Assembly: GCF_050003625.1 (NCBI RefSeq) | Contig: NC_134398.1 | Coordinates: forward strand, 199,399,700 to 199,463,699 | Reading direction: 5' to 3' | DNA from: Haematobia irritans | Lineage: Eukaryota > Arthropoda > Insecta > Diptera > Muscidae | DNA: 64,000 bases | The notes under the pieces: generated by a model | Databases searched by the model: none | What the model was told of the DNA's origin: nothing | Seen by the model: only the letters and a program-made list of their open reading frames with translations | Program-made: the position numbers and the translations under genes | Shown: positions 22,691 to 35,322 of the stretch, piece after piece | How the letters are laid out: each line of letters opens with the position of its first letter | Position numbering within the stretch: position 1 is the first letter of the stretch

Positions 22691-22973
22691 AAAAAGTTGA
22701 TCGATAACTTCTTATGTAGAAAGTGTCCGTGAGGAAGCGTAATATGGAATCAAATGCTTTTCCAAACATTCTTAAAATTCAGAAAATCGTGTTTTTCACA
22801 CTGGCATTTACAAGACCTTTTAAAAGACCGTTTGTTCAATTGTTTCATAAATCATATATCGGAACTAAACAATATAAAGAAAATGTACTAAATCATTTGC
22901 GGGGGTACTACGGTACTGACCAGGATGAAAAAGTATTAAAAAATGTACTATAGTACTGCATTTTCCATCCCTG

Positions 22974-24126
22974 CCATTTACTAATTCCATAATAATGGGG
23001 AAATTTAAATGAAATTAAAAAGAAGGTGTGTATTTAAAATTTTTGGGAGGACAATTTTTTTTTATTTATTTCGTCCAGGGAAAAACATTCCTTACAGACT
23101 AATGCTTAATAATAAATTAATTTTGACATTTTCTTAAATTGATTAATATTGTTTTCGTGGGTTACTAAAGCCATAAATGACCAACTGCTGCATCTGAACA
23201 TAAGATTACATGAAAAATTCCTGAAGAAAATTTTTGTAACATTCATAACAACGCAATGCATTTCTCGGTAAGCGTATGAAATTCCATATTCATTCATTTC
23301 ACTTGCTTGTAAAGTGCAACCATTTTCAAACTCCAGTGCCAAGCAAATGTTAACAAATCTTTTCATATATTTTTCCCATCAATAAGTTTATATTTTATAC
23401 ATTATCAGATATTTACTTTAAAAAGCAAAAAAAAAAAAAAAACATTTTTGAAACACCTGCGTATGAAGTTTTCTTTGAACATTCACATACTCTGTAGTCT
23501 CCATGAAGCCATGCCATGAAGAAATATTGATAAATTCATCGCGACGAAAGTAGAAAACTCTAAACAAATATTATATGTCCTTTGAGCCTCGAATTGCTAT
23601 GGCAACACAAAGGACATGGTTACATTGCAGCATGTTCGCAAGAGGTAACCATGCACGAGTAAATATGCAACCTTCACTTACAAACAAATATAGCAATGTA
23701 TTAGTTTTACAGGTTCTCTTCAGGATATCAGCTGCAAGGATATGTCGTATTGTGTATTTGAGTGTGCACGTCTGTTTGTGTGTATTAGATCACCAATATT
23801 ATAGCTTAACATCAATTGCATACAAATTGCTAGCATTACATATGCAATGATGTTGCTCCTGTTTGCCATCTATTTCGCCAATGCTACCATAAGCAAACTT
23901 AGCCATTCAGGGTGCATCAGCAACGGAAGTATCTTCATTCAGCCTTAATATCCAATGTTCAGATGCATCGTTGTAACCGTGCATAGAGACCAGGCTAAAA
24001 AGAATCATCAAGGTATCTACGTAATTGTATGCACAATGTATGGCTAAATGAGACTAGTTGTTCATTGAATCATAACAAGAAATGCACAGTGGTTTCATGA
24101 CTAGACATTTTTAATTTAGAAACTGC
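22974..24126. other. Unique-looking stretch, no gene seen
   Basis: No convincing open frame or family repeat. A poly(A) run lies near 23429-23445. Confidence 0.45.
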
Positions 24127-24127
24127 A

Positions 24128-25358
24128 TTTTTGTACCCTCCACCATAGGATGGGAGGTATATTGATGGGGGATGGGGGGTATATTGACTTTGTCATTTCG
24201 TTTGTAACAGATCGAAAAATTGGTCTAAAACGATCTAGCTATGTCCGTCCGTCTGTACGGCTGTCCGTCCGTCTGTGGAAATCACGCAACCTTCCGAATG
24301 AAACAAGCTATTGACTTAAAACATGGCAGAAGTAGTTTTTATTCATGTAGGTCAGATGGTATTACAAATGGGCAAATCGAACACCCATGCAAAAATCGAG
24401 ATTTTGGTTGCGGATGAACAAATTTTATCCGATCCGGTTGAAATTTTGTACGTGGTGTTAGTATATGCTCTGTAACAACCATGTCAGAATTGGTCCATAT
24501 CGGTCCACAATTATATATAGCCCCCATATATACCGATCCCCAGATTTGACCTCCGAAGCCTCTTGGAGGTGCAAATTTCGTCCGATTCGGTTTAAATTTT
24601 GTACGTTATATTAGTATATAGTCTCTAATAACCATGCAAAAATTGGTCAATATCGGTCCACGATTATATATAGTCCCCATATAAACCCCCAAGAGGCTTT
24701 CGGAGCCTCTTGGAGGAGCAAATTTTTATCCGATTCATTTGAAATTTTCTATGTTGTGCAAGTATATGGCCACTAACAACCATGCAAGATAATTATATAT
24801 AGCCCCTATATATAACGAACCACAGATTTGACCTCCGGAACCTCATGAAGGAGTACAATTAATCCGATTCGGTTAAAATTTGGAATGGTGTGCTAGTATA
24901 TGACCGATAACAACCATGCCATACTTGGCTTATATCAGTCCATATATAGCCCCCAGATAAAACAATCCCCAATCACACAAAAATTGGTGTATGTCGGCTC
25001 ATAATTGTATATAGCCCCCATATAAAGCGTCCCCCATATTTCCATTCTGGCTCTCGAATTGCACAAAAGTTCATACCGGTTCGTAATTATTTGCAGACTT
25101 TCCTATATATAGTGGTCAAGAACTGAATAATGTACATATCAATTATACTCTTTTTGTCTAATATATACCATGTATGGACTAAGTTCCAATTTAGAAGACG
25201 ATCTTGAGAAATTTTAAGATACCTTGCCATCGTCAAGTACTACCACACCCCAAGTAATTCGATTGTGGATGACAGTCTTTTGTAGAAGTTTCTACGCAAC
25301 CATGGTGGAGGGTACATTCGATTCGGCCTGGCCGAACTTACGGCCATATATACTTGTT
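24128..25358 (-). mobile_element. Family-A DINE-like element, copy A4
   Basis: The right end TTTTTGTACCCTCCACCATA leads in at 24128, then a GTCCGTCC microsatellite (24244-24277), four to five degraded 153-bp units, and the left end with TTCGGCCTGGCCGAA and GGCCATATATACTTGTT at 25358. No minisatellite lies between units and left end, unlike copies A7-A9. Confidence 0.75.
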
Positions 25359-25435
25359 TTGTTTAATGTTTAAAATCAAAAAATGTCGAACATAATATCA
25401 AATTTTAGAATCAGTTTACATTTGTTCGAATTAGC

Positions 25436-25686
25436 TACCTTATGACCCTCAAACGACCAACAAAACCATCAAACGTTGCACGAAAGTGCTTGTGCTATAA
25501 ATTTCGCCCCTTCCCGTGGAAGCGTCTTTTTGAGATGATCTTTTTTACTCCAATGGGCAGTTTGTTTATTCACTGCCCAATTTCGAATGGCTTCTTAACA
25601 GAGAAAACCAAATTCGGTAACTGGCCACTTTCGTACAAGCGAAGCAACTCCGTGGCTCTTTTCAGTCTAAATCGGAACATCTGCAT
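25436..25686 (-). pseudogene. Tc1/mariner-superfamily transposase relic, central part
   Basis: Minus-strand frame begins MFRFRLKRATELLRLYESG, followed by QLPNLVFSVKKPFEIGQ, a stop, INKLPI and a decayed tail with another stop. VFSVKK stands where families of this type have FSDEK, so the first catalytic Asp is Val here. The C-terminal catalytic region is missing. It complements the piece kept at 3395-3818, perhaps the same ancient family. Non-functional. Confidence 0.55.
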
Positions 25687-25692
25687 CCGGAA

Positions 25693-26420
25693 ATTTATTA
25701 TACCCTACACCATAGGATGGGAGGAGCCTCTAAGAGAAGTATATTTCATCCGATCCGGCTGAAATTTGGTACATGGTGTTCATATATGGTCTCCAACAAC
25801 CATGCAAAAATTGGTCCACATAGGTTCCTAATTATATATAGCCCCCATATATCCCCAGATTTGGCTTGCGGAGCCTCTAAGAGAAGCAAATTTCATCCGA
25901 TTCGGTAGAAATTTGGAACATGGTGTTAGTACATGGTCTCTAACAACCGTGCCAGAATTGGTCCATATCGGTCCATAATTATAGCCCCCATATAAACCGT
26001 TCTCCAGATTTGACCTCTGGAGCCTATTGGAGGAGCAAAATTCATGCGATCCGGTTCAAATTTGGAACGTGGTGTTAGTATATGGCCGCTAACAACCATT
26101 CCAAAATTAGCCCATATCGGTATATAGTTATATATTGCCGATCCCCAATCACACAAAAATTGGTCCATATCGGTTCATAATCATCGTTGCCACTCGAGCC
26201 AAAAATAATCAACCAAAATTTTATTTTTATAGAAAATTTTGTTAAAATTTTATTTTTATAGACAATTTTGTTAAAATTTCATTTCTATAGAAAATTTTGT
26301 CAAAACTTTATTTCTATAGAAAATTTTGTTAAAATTTTATTTCTATAGAAAATTTTGTAAAATTTTATTTCTATAGAAAATTTTGTCAAACTGAATTATA
26401 TACATACGTATTTAATCGGT
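25693..26420 (-). mobile_element. Family-A DINE-like element, copy A5 (truncated)
   Basis: Begins with the right-end motif TATACCCTACACCATAGGAT, then passes directly into about three 153-bp units without the GTCY section, an internal deletion. It continues into GTTGCCACTCGAGCCAAAAA, six R-polarity 29-bp units (26212-26392) and TATTTAATCGGTCTTTTTAT. The left end is lost where copy A6 starts. Confidence 0.7.
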
Positions 26421-27583
26421 CTTTTTATGCCCTCCACCATAGGATGGGGGGTATATTAACTTTGTCATTCCGTTTGTAACACATCGAAATATTGCTCTAA
26501 GACCCCATATAGTATATATATTCTGGGTCGTGGTGAAATTCTGAGTCGATCTGAGCATGTCCGTCCGTCTGTTGAAATCACGCTAACTTCCGAACGAAAA
26601 AAGCTATCGACTTGAAATTGTTATTGATGTAGGTCGGATGGTATTGCAAATGGGCCATATCGGTCCACTTTTACGTATAGCCCCCATATAAACGGACCCC
26701 CAAATTTGGCTTGCGAGGCCTGTAAGAGAAGCAAATTTCATCCGATCCGGCTGAAATTTGGTACATGGTGTTGGTATATAGTCTCTAATACCCATGCAAA
26801 AATTGGTCCACATCGGTCCATAATTATATATAGCCCCCATATAAACCGATCCCCCGATTTGGATTGGGGAGCCTCAAAGAGAAGCAAATTTCATCCGATT
26901 GGGCTGAAATTTGGTGCATGGTGTTAGTATATAGTCTCTAACAACCACACAAAAATTGGTCCATATCGGTCCATAATTATATATAGTCCCCATATAAACC
27001 GATCCAACGATTTATCTTGCGGAGCCTCTAAGAAAAGCAAATTTCATCCGATCCGGCTGAAATTTGGTACATGGTGTTAGTATGTGGTCTCTAACAACCA
27101 TGCAACAATTGGTCCACATCGGTCCATAATTATATATAGCCCCCATATAAACCCATCACCAGATTTTACCTCCGGAACCTCTTGGAAGACCAAAATTTAT
27201 CTGATTCAGTTGAAATTTGGTATGTTTTGTAAATATATGGCCTCAAACACCCATGCAAAAATTGGTCGATATCGGTCCATAATTATATATAGGCCCCATA
27301 TAAACCGATCCCCAGATTTGACCTCCGGAGCACCTTGAAAGAGCAAAATTCTTCCCATTCGGTTGAAATTTGGTACATGATGTTAGTATAGGGTATCCAA
27401 CAACAATGCAGTAATTGGTTCCTATCAGTCCATAATTTGGTACGTGGTGGTAGTATATGATATTTAACAACCATGTGAGTTGAAATTTGTGGATGACAGT
27501 CTTTCGTAGAAGTTTCTACGCAATCCATGGTGAAGGGTATATAAGCTTCGGCCTGGCCGAACTTACGTCCGTATATACTTGTT
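26421..27583 (-). mobile_element. Family-A DINE-like element, copy A6
   Basis: Right end CTCCACCATAGGATGGGGGG, ATCGAAATATTGCTCTAAGA, a GTCCGTCCGTCTGT microsatellite (26560-26573), five 153-bp units, and the left end with TTCGGCCTGGCCGAA finishing in TATATACTTGTT at 27583. The minisatellite section is absent. Confidence 0.78.
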
Positions 27584-28429
27584 TTTTTCTTTCAAAGCTA
27601 ACCAACCTCTTTTTTGTGTCACTTATTCCACTGTGTCGTATTGCATGCATCTCCCGCATCGTCAAATAAGTTGCCTGTTTATGTTTAGATGGAAAATATT
27701 TACTTTGTAGATGTAGACGTTGTCGACAAGCATGGAGTATGGAAAACCAACTCACGTGCACTCACTGATGTACATTTCGATGAATGGATATGCATGTGTA
27801 TACATTTGTGTGTGTGTGTGTGCGTCTTCATTATATTATAGTTTATTTATTTATTCACATTTGAAGGTAACATCGCACACGATACACACCCCAGATAGGA
27901 ATACACAAATAGGAAAGATGACATCAATTTTGATCTCTTCTTCAACTTCCTGTTTGCCATTCACCAGTAATTTGTATTATTTTTCCATGTATTCGTGTGT
28001 ACGATAGCATGTATTTGTGCATGTGTGTTTCAAAACGAACATTGCAGCTGTTCCAATATGTCACCGCATTGGAATGAAGTGTCCTCGATGCGAGATATAT
28101 TCACGTGCCAACTAGAGAAACGCATTAGGAATGGCAAAAAAAAAATGAAGAAAAATATGATGAAGGGTGAAATTGATCAAATATCTAATCTTGTTTTTGC
28201 AATCAGCGTCACAAATGATGACATGCATCATTACCATTTTATTTTTTGCCATGAATATGTGTCAATTAGTGTGACATACATATTCGTTTCGTATGTATAG
28301 GAAATGTGACAGATGTATACTCACAGCGGTAATCACAATCGCATTAGTAAGCTCTTAATTAAATACGAAGTGTCCACTATTATACCATTAACCACTACTG
28401 TGGTATAACAAAGTTTAAAAAAAAAATTC
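27584..28429. other. Unique-looking stretch with a TG microsatellite
   Basis: GTGTGTGTGTGTGTG lies near 27808-27824. Short open frames exist but nothing supports them as genes. Confidence 0.45.
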
Positions 28430-29770
28430 AATACAAAAATTTTATTTGTATCGAAAATTTTGTCAAAATTTTATTTCTATCGAAAATTTTGTCAAAATTT
28501 TATTTCTATAAAAAAATTTGTCAAAATTTTATTTCTATAGAAAATTTTGTCAAAATTTTATTTCTATAAAAAATTTTGTCAAAATTTTATTTCTATAGAA
28601 AATTTTGTCAAAATTTTATTTTTATAGAAATTTTTGTCAAAATTTTATTTCATATTTGGTGTTTTGATCTCAGCTTAAAAACCATTGCGTTGACTAAACT
28701 ACAAGAGTAGCTTAACCAACAGAGGAAACGTATGTTTGTCAAATTTATTTGGGCAAAGCCCTATAGACTGCAAGATGGTTTGATGTACGCACGTTTCGGA
28801 ATTACCACATTCCTCATCAGCATCCTCTACTTGCAGCAAAACTATCAACCAATTATCAGAATAAATTCGGGCAGTTCACTAAACCCAAAGTGAGCTACAC
28901 TTGAACCTTCCGAAAAAAGTTTTATGATAGCCGGAAGTAGAGGATGCAAGTAGAGGATGCTGATGAGGAATGTCCACTCAACCATTTTTCAGTCTATAGA
29001 GCTTTGCCCGAATAAATTTGAGAAACAATCTCTTCCTCTGGGTTTTAAGCTGAGATCAAAAAAACGAAAATGATTAAAGTACAAACCAACAATAAAAGAA
29101 CAAAACGAAAAATTTTATTTCTATAGAAAATTTTGTCAAGATTTTATTTCTATAGATTTTACTTCTGTGGAAAATGTTCTCAATTTTTGTTTCTATAGAA
29201 AATTTTGTCAAAATTTTATATCTTTAGAAAATTTTGTCAACATTTTTTTTTTTATAGAAAATTTTGTGATAATGTTTTTTCTATAGAAAATTTTGTGAAC
29301 ATTGTATTTCTATGGAAAATTTTGTCAAAATTTTACTTCTATAGAAAATTTTGTCAAAATTTTTATTTCTGTAGAAAATTTTGTCATAGTTTTTATTTCT
29401 ATAGAAAATTTTCTCACAATTTTTCTCAAACTTTTGTTTCTATAGAAATTTCTGTCACAATTTTTATCTATAGAAAATGTTGTCAAAATTTTATTTCTAT
29501 GGAAAAAATTGTCAAAATTTTATATCTAGAGAAATTTAGTCAAAACTTTTTTCTACAGAAAATTTTATCAAAATTTTATTTCTATGGAAAATTATGTCAA
29601 ATTTTATTTCTATAGATAATTTTGTCAACATTTGATTTCTATAGACAATTTTTTCAAATTTTTATTTCTGTAGAAAATTTTGTCAAAATTTTATTTCTAT
29701 AGAAATTTTTGTCACAATTTTTTTCTATAGACAATTTTGTCAAAATTTATTTCTATATAAACATTTGTCA
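28430..29770 (-). repeat. 29-bp minisatellite array, R polarity, split by a foldback element
   Basis: Eight units (28430-28655), then the foldback at 28662-29064, then about 22 units (29105-29770). It ends exactly where the family-D right end begins. Confidence 0.85.
28662..29064. mobile_element. Foldback element of about 400 bp
   Basis: The ends TTTTGATCTCAGCTTAAAA and, inverted, the same string start two arms that pair for most of their length. Both carry GGGCAAAGC(C/T)CTATAGACTG and CCTCATCAGCATCCTCTACT. The left arm has about 35 extra bases near 28685-28720. No coding region. Confidence 0.75.
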
Positions 29771-29772
29771 AA

Positions 29773-31283
29773 TTTTTATACCCTGCGCCACACTGTGGAA
29801 CAGGGTATTATAAGTTAGTGCATATGTTTGTAACACCCATATGGTGTCTTTGGCAATAATGCTCAGGATGGTTCCCTGAGTCGATATAACAATGTCCGTC
29901 TGTCCGTCCGTCCGTCTGTCTGTGAACACATTTTTGTGATCAAAGTGTAGGTCGAAATATAAGTCCAATCACCTTCAAATTTGGCACGTGTTCCTAATTT
30001 GGGTCAGAATAGAACCCTATTGATTGTGGAAGAAATCGGTTCAGATTTAGATATAGCTCCCATATATATCTTTCGCCCGATATGCACTTATATGGCCCCA
30101 GAAGCCAAAGTTTTGGCCCAAATTTGCTTGAAATTTTGCACTAGGAGTACAATTAGTAGTATAGTCATGTGTGCCAAATTTGATTGAAATCGGTTCAGAT
30201 TTAGATATAGCTCCCATATACATATATCTTTCGCCCGATATGGACTATTATGGTCGTAGAAGCCAGAGTTTTGGTTCAATTTGGTTCAAATTTTACACAC
30301 GAAGTACAATTCGTAGAACAGTCATGTGTGCCAAATTTGATTGAAATCGGTTCAGATTTAGATATAGCTACCATATATATCTTTCGCCCGATATGGACTA
30401 ATATGTTCCTAGAAGCCAGAGTTTTGGCCCAATTTGGTTGAAATTTTGCACTAGGAGCACAATTTGTAGTATAGTTAACTGTACTCAATTTGATTGAAAT
30501 CGGTTCAGATTTAGATATAGCTCCCATATATATCTTTCGCACGATATGGACTAATATGGTCCTAGAAGCCAGAGTTTTGGCCCAATTTGGTTGAAATTTT
30601 GCACTAGGAGTACAATTAGCAGTATAGTCAAGTGTGCCCAATTTGGTTGAAACCGGTTCAGATTTAGATATATCTCACATATATAGCTTTCGCCCGATTT
30701 ACACTCATATGACCACAGAGGCCAATTTTTTGCTCCGATGTAGTTGAAATTTTGCACAGGGAGTAGAATTAGCATTGTAGCTATGCGTGCCAAATTTGGT
30801 TGAAATCGGTTCAGATTTAGATATAGCTCCCATATATATGTTTTTCTGATTTCGATAAAAATGGTCAAAATACCAACATTTTCCTTGTAAAATCGCCACT
30901 GCTTATTCGAAAAGTTGTAAAAATGACTCTAATATTCCTAAACTTGTAATACATATATATCGAGCGATAAATCATAAATAAACTTTTGCGAATTTTCCTT
31001 AAAATTGCTTCAGATTTAAATGTTTCCCATATTTTTTTACTAACATTGTGTTCCACCCTAGTGCATTAGCCGACTTAAATTTTGAGTCTATAGATTTTGT
31101 AGAAGTCTATCAAATTCTGTCCAGATCGAGTGATATTTAAATGTATGTATTTGGGACAAACCTTTATATATAGCACCCAACACATTTGACGGATGTGATA
31201 TGGTATCGAAAATTTAGATCTACAAAGTGGTGCAGGGTATAATATAGTCGGCCCCACCCGACTTTAGTCTTTCCTTACTTGTT
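29773..31283 (-). mobile_element. Family-D DINE-like element, copy D1
   Basis: Right end ATACCCTGCGCCACACTGTG at 29778, a GTCCGTCTGTCCGTCCGTCC microsatellite (29893-29923), six units of 152-157 bp beginning GAAATCGGTTCAGATTTAGA at 30032, 30186, 30343, 30495, 30649 and 30802, and the left end GTCGGCCCCACCCGACT with CTTTCCTTACTTGTT at 31283. No protein encoded. Confidence 0.8.
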
Positions 31284-32203
31284 TTCTATAGAAAATGTTT
31301 TCAAAATTTATTTCTATAGAATGTTTTTTTTTATTTCAAAATTAAACAACACAAAAATAGTTAAGACTTTTTCATATATTTTCCCTCCTGTTGGGCTCAT
31401 ATATATTATGTTGTTCAATGCTGTAAATTCCTCCTTGATCAACTATATGCTTTCTCTTCCGCTTTATCAATTGTTCAAATATACCGGAAAATCAAATATA
31501 CTAAATCTAATGGTGTGTAATGTAAAAAGATTCCATTTTTCTATTAGCATTTGAAACTCTCCAAAATTCTTCAAATTCTTTGCCAAAACAACTCTCACCT
31601 TCAACATTTGAGAAAATGGAAAAAAACGTAAGGTTTTTATTGCCACATTTTTTTACCGGGATATCCTTTAAGATTTTTTCTTTGGTTAGTTCATGTGAGC
31701 ATCATAGACAATGTATAGATTTTATGCGATAACTGGTCATCTCTCTCGCTCTGAGCAAAAACCAAAAAAATTCCAATGAAACTAGTATCGAACAAGTAAA
31801 GTGAAGAAAATGCCATGGCATCAATGCAACCATTAAAGCGTAAACCACTTTTGCGTCATTTCATTTCACACTCCCTCACAGTCTCTATACACTAACATCC
31901 CACACAACCTAAAACCATTTTACCACCTACATACTCCCTACATAAATGCCCAGGCATTAAATGCAAAATTGCCAGAAGTGGGCTTGTGATGTGTTAGTGT
32001 TTGTTCGTGTGTCAGAGAGAGAGAGAGAGAGAGAAGTTTACATTTCCAGTAGCTTTCATTTTCGGTAAAGCTTTAAAACATATTTTTGTGTAGGTGTCCT
32101 TGCAGCGATGTACCAATGGACATTGCTATACTTTAGCAGCCATCAAAGATGCCATTTGAAGCTATCCGCACTAATACACGTACACATAGAAAAACACTAT
32201 CGT
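31284..32203. other. Mostly unique stretch with a GA microsatellite
   Basis: After one or two minisatellite units (31285-31325) no repeat family or gene is seen. A GAGAGAGAGAGAGAGAGAGA tract lies near 32013-32034. Confidence 0.45.
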
Positions 32204-32211
32204 ATACAGAT
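32204..32211. repeat. 8-bp target-site duplication, left copy (H2)
   Basis: ATACAGAT immediately before CAGGGATGG. The same eight bases follow the other end at 42299-42306. Confidence 0.85.
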
Positions 32212-32599
32212 CAGGGATGGCAAATACAGTACTATAGAACTTTTTTCAATACATTTTCACCATGGTCAGTACCGTAGTACCACCGCGAATGATTTAGTAC
32301 CTTTGTGTAGACATTTTTGAGCCGATATCAGATATGTGGTACAATAGTTTTGACAAAATATTTTAATATTTAAAAAAAAAAACAAATTTGCAAAACAAAT
32401 CATGCGGGAAGAAAATCTCGATTTTGTAAATGCTACAGTCAAAAAACACGATTTTATTCAAGAATGTTTTAGTCGAAAAAAACATGTGTTTCTATATAAC
32501 GCTTTCACACGAACACTTTCTAGATGAGAAGTTATCAATCGTGTACTTGAGACAAAAATAATCTACCAACATTTGGAGACAATCTTTCAAAACTACAAA

Positions 32600-35240
32600 A
32601 AAAAATATTATTTTGCAAAAATTTATTTCTTCAGAAAGTTTTGTCTACATTTTAGTTCTAAAGAAAATTTTGTAAAACTTTTTTTTGGCAAGTTTTATCA
32701 AAATTTTATTTTTTTTTTTGAACATTTTATTTTTATAGAAAATTTTGCCAAAATTTTATTTCTATAGAAAATTTTGTCAAAATTTTATTTCTATAGAAAA
32801 TTTTGTCAAAATTTTATTTCAAAATTTTATTGAATTTCTATAGAAAATTTTGTAAACATTTTATTTCTATAGAAAATTTTGTCAAAATTTTATTTCTATA
32901 GAAAATTTTGTCAAAATTTTATTTCTATAGAAAATTTTGTCAAAATTTTATTTCTATGGGAAATTTTGTCAAAATTTTATTTCTATGGGAAATTTTGTCA
33001 AAATTTTATTTCTATAGAAAATTTTGACAAAATTTTATTTTATAGAAAATTTTGACAAAATTTTATTTTATAGAAAATTTTGACAAAATTTTATTTTATC
33101 GAAAATTTTGACAAAATTTTATTTTATAGAAAATTTGGACAAAATTTTTTTATAGAAAATTTTGACAAAATTTTATTTTATAGAAAATTTTATCAAACTT
33201 GTATTTCTATAAAACATTTTGTCAAAATTTTATTCTAAAGAAAATTTTGTCAAAATTTTATTTCTATAGAAAATTTTGTCACAATTTTATTTCTATAGAA
33301 AATTTTGACAAAATTTTATTTTATAGAAAATTTTGACAAAATTTTATTTTATAGAAAATTTTGACAAAATTTTATTTTATCGAAAATTTTGACAAAATTT
33401 TATTTTATAGAAAATTTGGACAAAATTTTTTTATAGAAAATTTTGTCAAAATTTTATTTCTATAGAAAATTTTGTCACAATTTTATTTCTATAGAAAATT
33501 TTGTCAAATTGTAATTTTATAGAAAATGTTGTCAAAATTTAATCTCTATAGAAAATGTTGTTTATTATTTATTTCTATAGACAATTTTGTTAAAAAATTA
33601 TTTTATAGAAAATTTTGTCAAAATTTTATTTTATAGAAAATTTTATCAAAATTGTATTCCTATAGAAAATTTTATCAAACATGTATTTCTATAGAAAATT
33701 TTATCAAAATGTTATTTCTATACAAAATTTTGTCAAAATTTAATCTCTATAGAAAATGTTTTTTATTTATTTCAAAATTTTATTTCTATAGAAATAAAAA
33801 AATTCAAAATTTTATTTCTATAGAAATAAAAAAATTCAAAATTTTATTTCTATAGAAAATTTTGTCAAAATTTTATTTCTATAGAAAATTTTGTCAAAAT
33901 TTTATTTCTATAGAAAATGTTGTCAAAATTTTATGTCTATAGAAAAAGTTGTCAAAATTTTTTTTCTCTAAAAAATTTTGTCAAAATTGAATTTCTATAG
34001 AAAATTTTGACAACATTTTATTTTATACAAAATTTTGGCAAAATTTTATTTTATAGAAAATTTTGACAAAATTTTATTTTATAGAAGATTCTATCAAACT
34101 TGTATTTCTATAAAACATTTTGTCAAAATTTTATTCTAAAGAAAATTTTGTCAAAATTTTATTCTAAAGAAAATTTTGTCAAAATTTTATTTCTATACAA
34201 AATTTTGTCACAATTTTATTTCTATAGAAAATTTTGTCAAAATTGTATTTCTATTGAAAATTTTGTCAAAATTGTATTTCTATAGAAAATGTTGTCAAAA
34301 TTTAATCTCTATAGAAAATGTTGTTTATTATGTATTTCTATAGAAAATGTTATTAAAAAATTATTTTATAGACAAAATTTTATTTTATAGAAAATTTTGG
34401 CAAAATTTTATTTTATAGAAAATTTTGACAAAATTTTATTTTATAGAAAATTCTATCAAACTGGTATTTCTATAAAACATTTTGTCAAAATGTTATTCTA
34501 AAGAAAATTTTGTCAAAATTTTATTCTAAAAAAATTTTGTCAAAATTTTATTTCTATAGAAAATTTTGTCACACTTTTATTTGTACAGAAAATTTTGTCA
34601 AAATTGTATTTCTATTGAAAATTTTGTTAAAATTGTATTTCTATAGAAAATGTTGTCAAAATTTAATCTCTATAGAAAATGGTGTTTATTATTTATTTCT
34701 ATAGAAAATTTTGTTAAAAAATAATTTTATAGAAAATTTTGTCAAAATTTTATTTTAGAGAAAATTTTTTCAACATTTTATTTTATAGAAAATTTTGTCA
34801 AAATTTTATTTCTATAAAAAATTTGTCAAAATTTTATTTCTCTAGAAAATTTTGTCAAAATTTTATTTCCATAGAAAATTTTATCACAATTGTATTCCTA
34901 TAGAAAATTTTATCAAACATGTATTTCTATAGAAAATTTTGTCAAAATTTTATTTCAATAGAAAATTTTGTAAAAAATTTATTTCTATTGAACATTTTGC
35001 CAACATTTTATTTTATTTATTTCTATAAAAAATGTTGTCAAAATTTTATATCTATAGAAAATTTTATTTCTATAGAAGATTTTATCAAAATTTTATATCT
35101 ATAGAAAATTTTGTCAAAATGTTATCTCTATAGAAAATGTTGTCAAAATTTTATTTCTATAGAAAATTTTGTCAAAATTTTATTTCTATAGAAATTTTGT
35201 GAAAATTTTATTTTTTTTAGAAAATTTTGTCAAAAATTTA
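32600..35240 (-). repeat. 29-bp minisatellite array, R polarity (H2 interior)
   Basis: About 90 units. A sub-block with 28-bp units (GACAAAATTTTATTTTATAG) occurs at 33010-33180 and again at 33300-33440 in the same order of variants. A similar duplication links 34010-34330 and 34360-34690. Relative to the element arms the polarity is the same as in H1. Confidence 0.9.
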
Positions 35241-35322
35241 TTTTTATTTATCTACATCATCATGAAGTACAACTGTGGCAACCGTGATTACAATACTACG
35301 GTAGTCTTTGTAAGCTAAACTA

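Larger units (their letters stand above)
18112..22973 (+). mobile_element. hAT-like non-autonomous element H1 with minisatellite interior
   Basis: The left end is CAGGGATGCAAAATACAATT and the right end is the inverse of CAGGGATGGAAAATGCAGTA. The left arm (18112 to about 18290) matches the inverse of 42110-42298, and the right arm (about 22690-22973) matches 32212-32550 of element H2, including GGTCAGTACCGTAGTAC and CGCAAATGATTTAGTAC. The interior is F-polarity 29-bp minisatellite with two MITEs. CAGGGATG ends fit the hAT superfamily, but no 8-bp target duplication is visible here (TTAGAGCC before, CCATTTAC after). No transposase. Confidence 0.68.

Noticed and set aside
18104..22981. An 8-bp target duplication for element H1
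   Set aside because: The eight bases flanking each end (TTAGAGCC and CCATTTAC) do not match; a shared CATTTA nearby is offset and may be chance.
27805..27830. TG, CA and GA microsatellites as regulatory features
   Set aside because: Ordinary simple repeats for a fly genome with no adjacent promoter or gene evidence.
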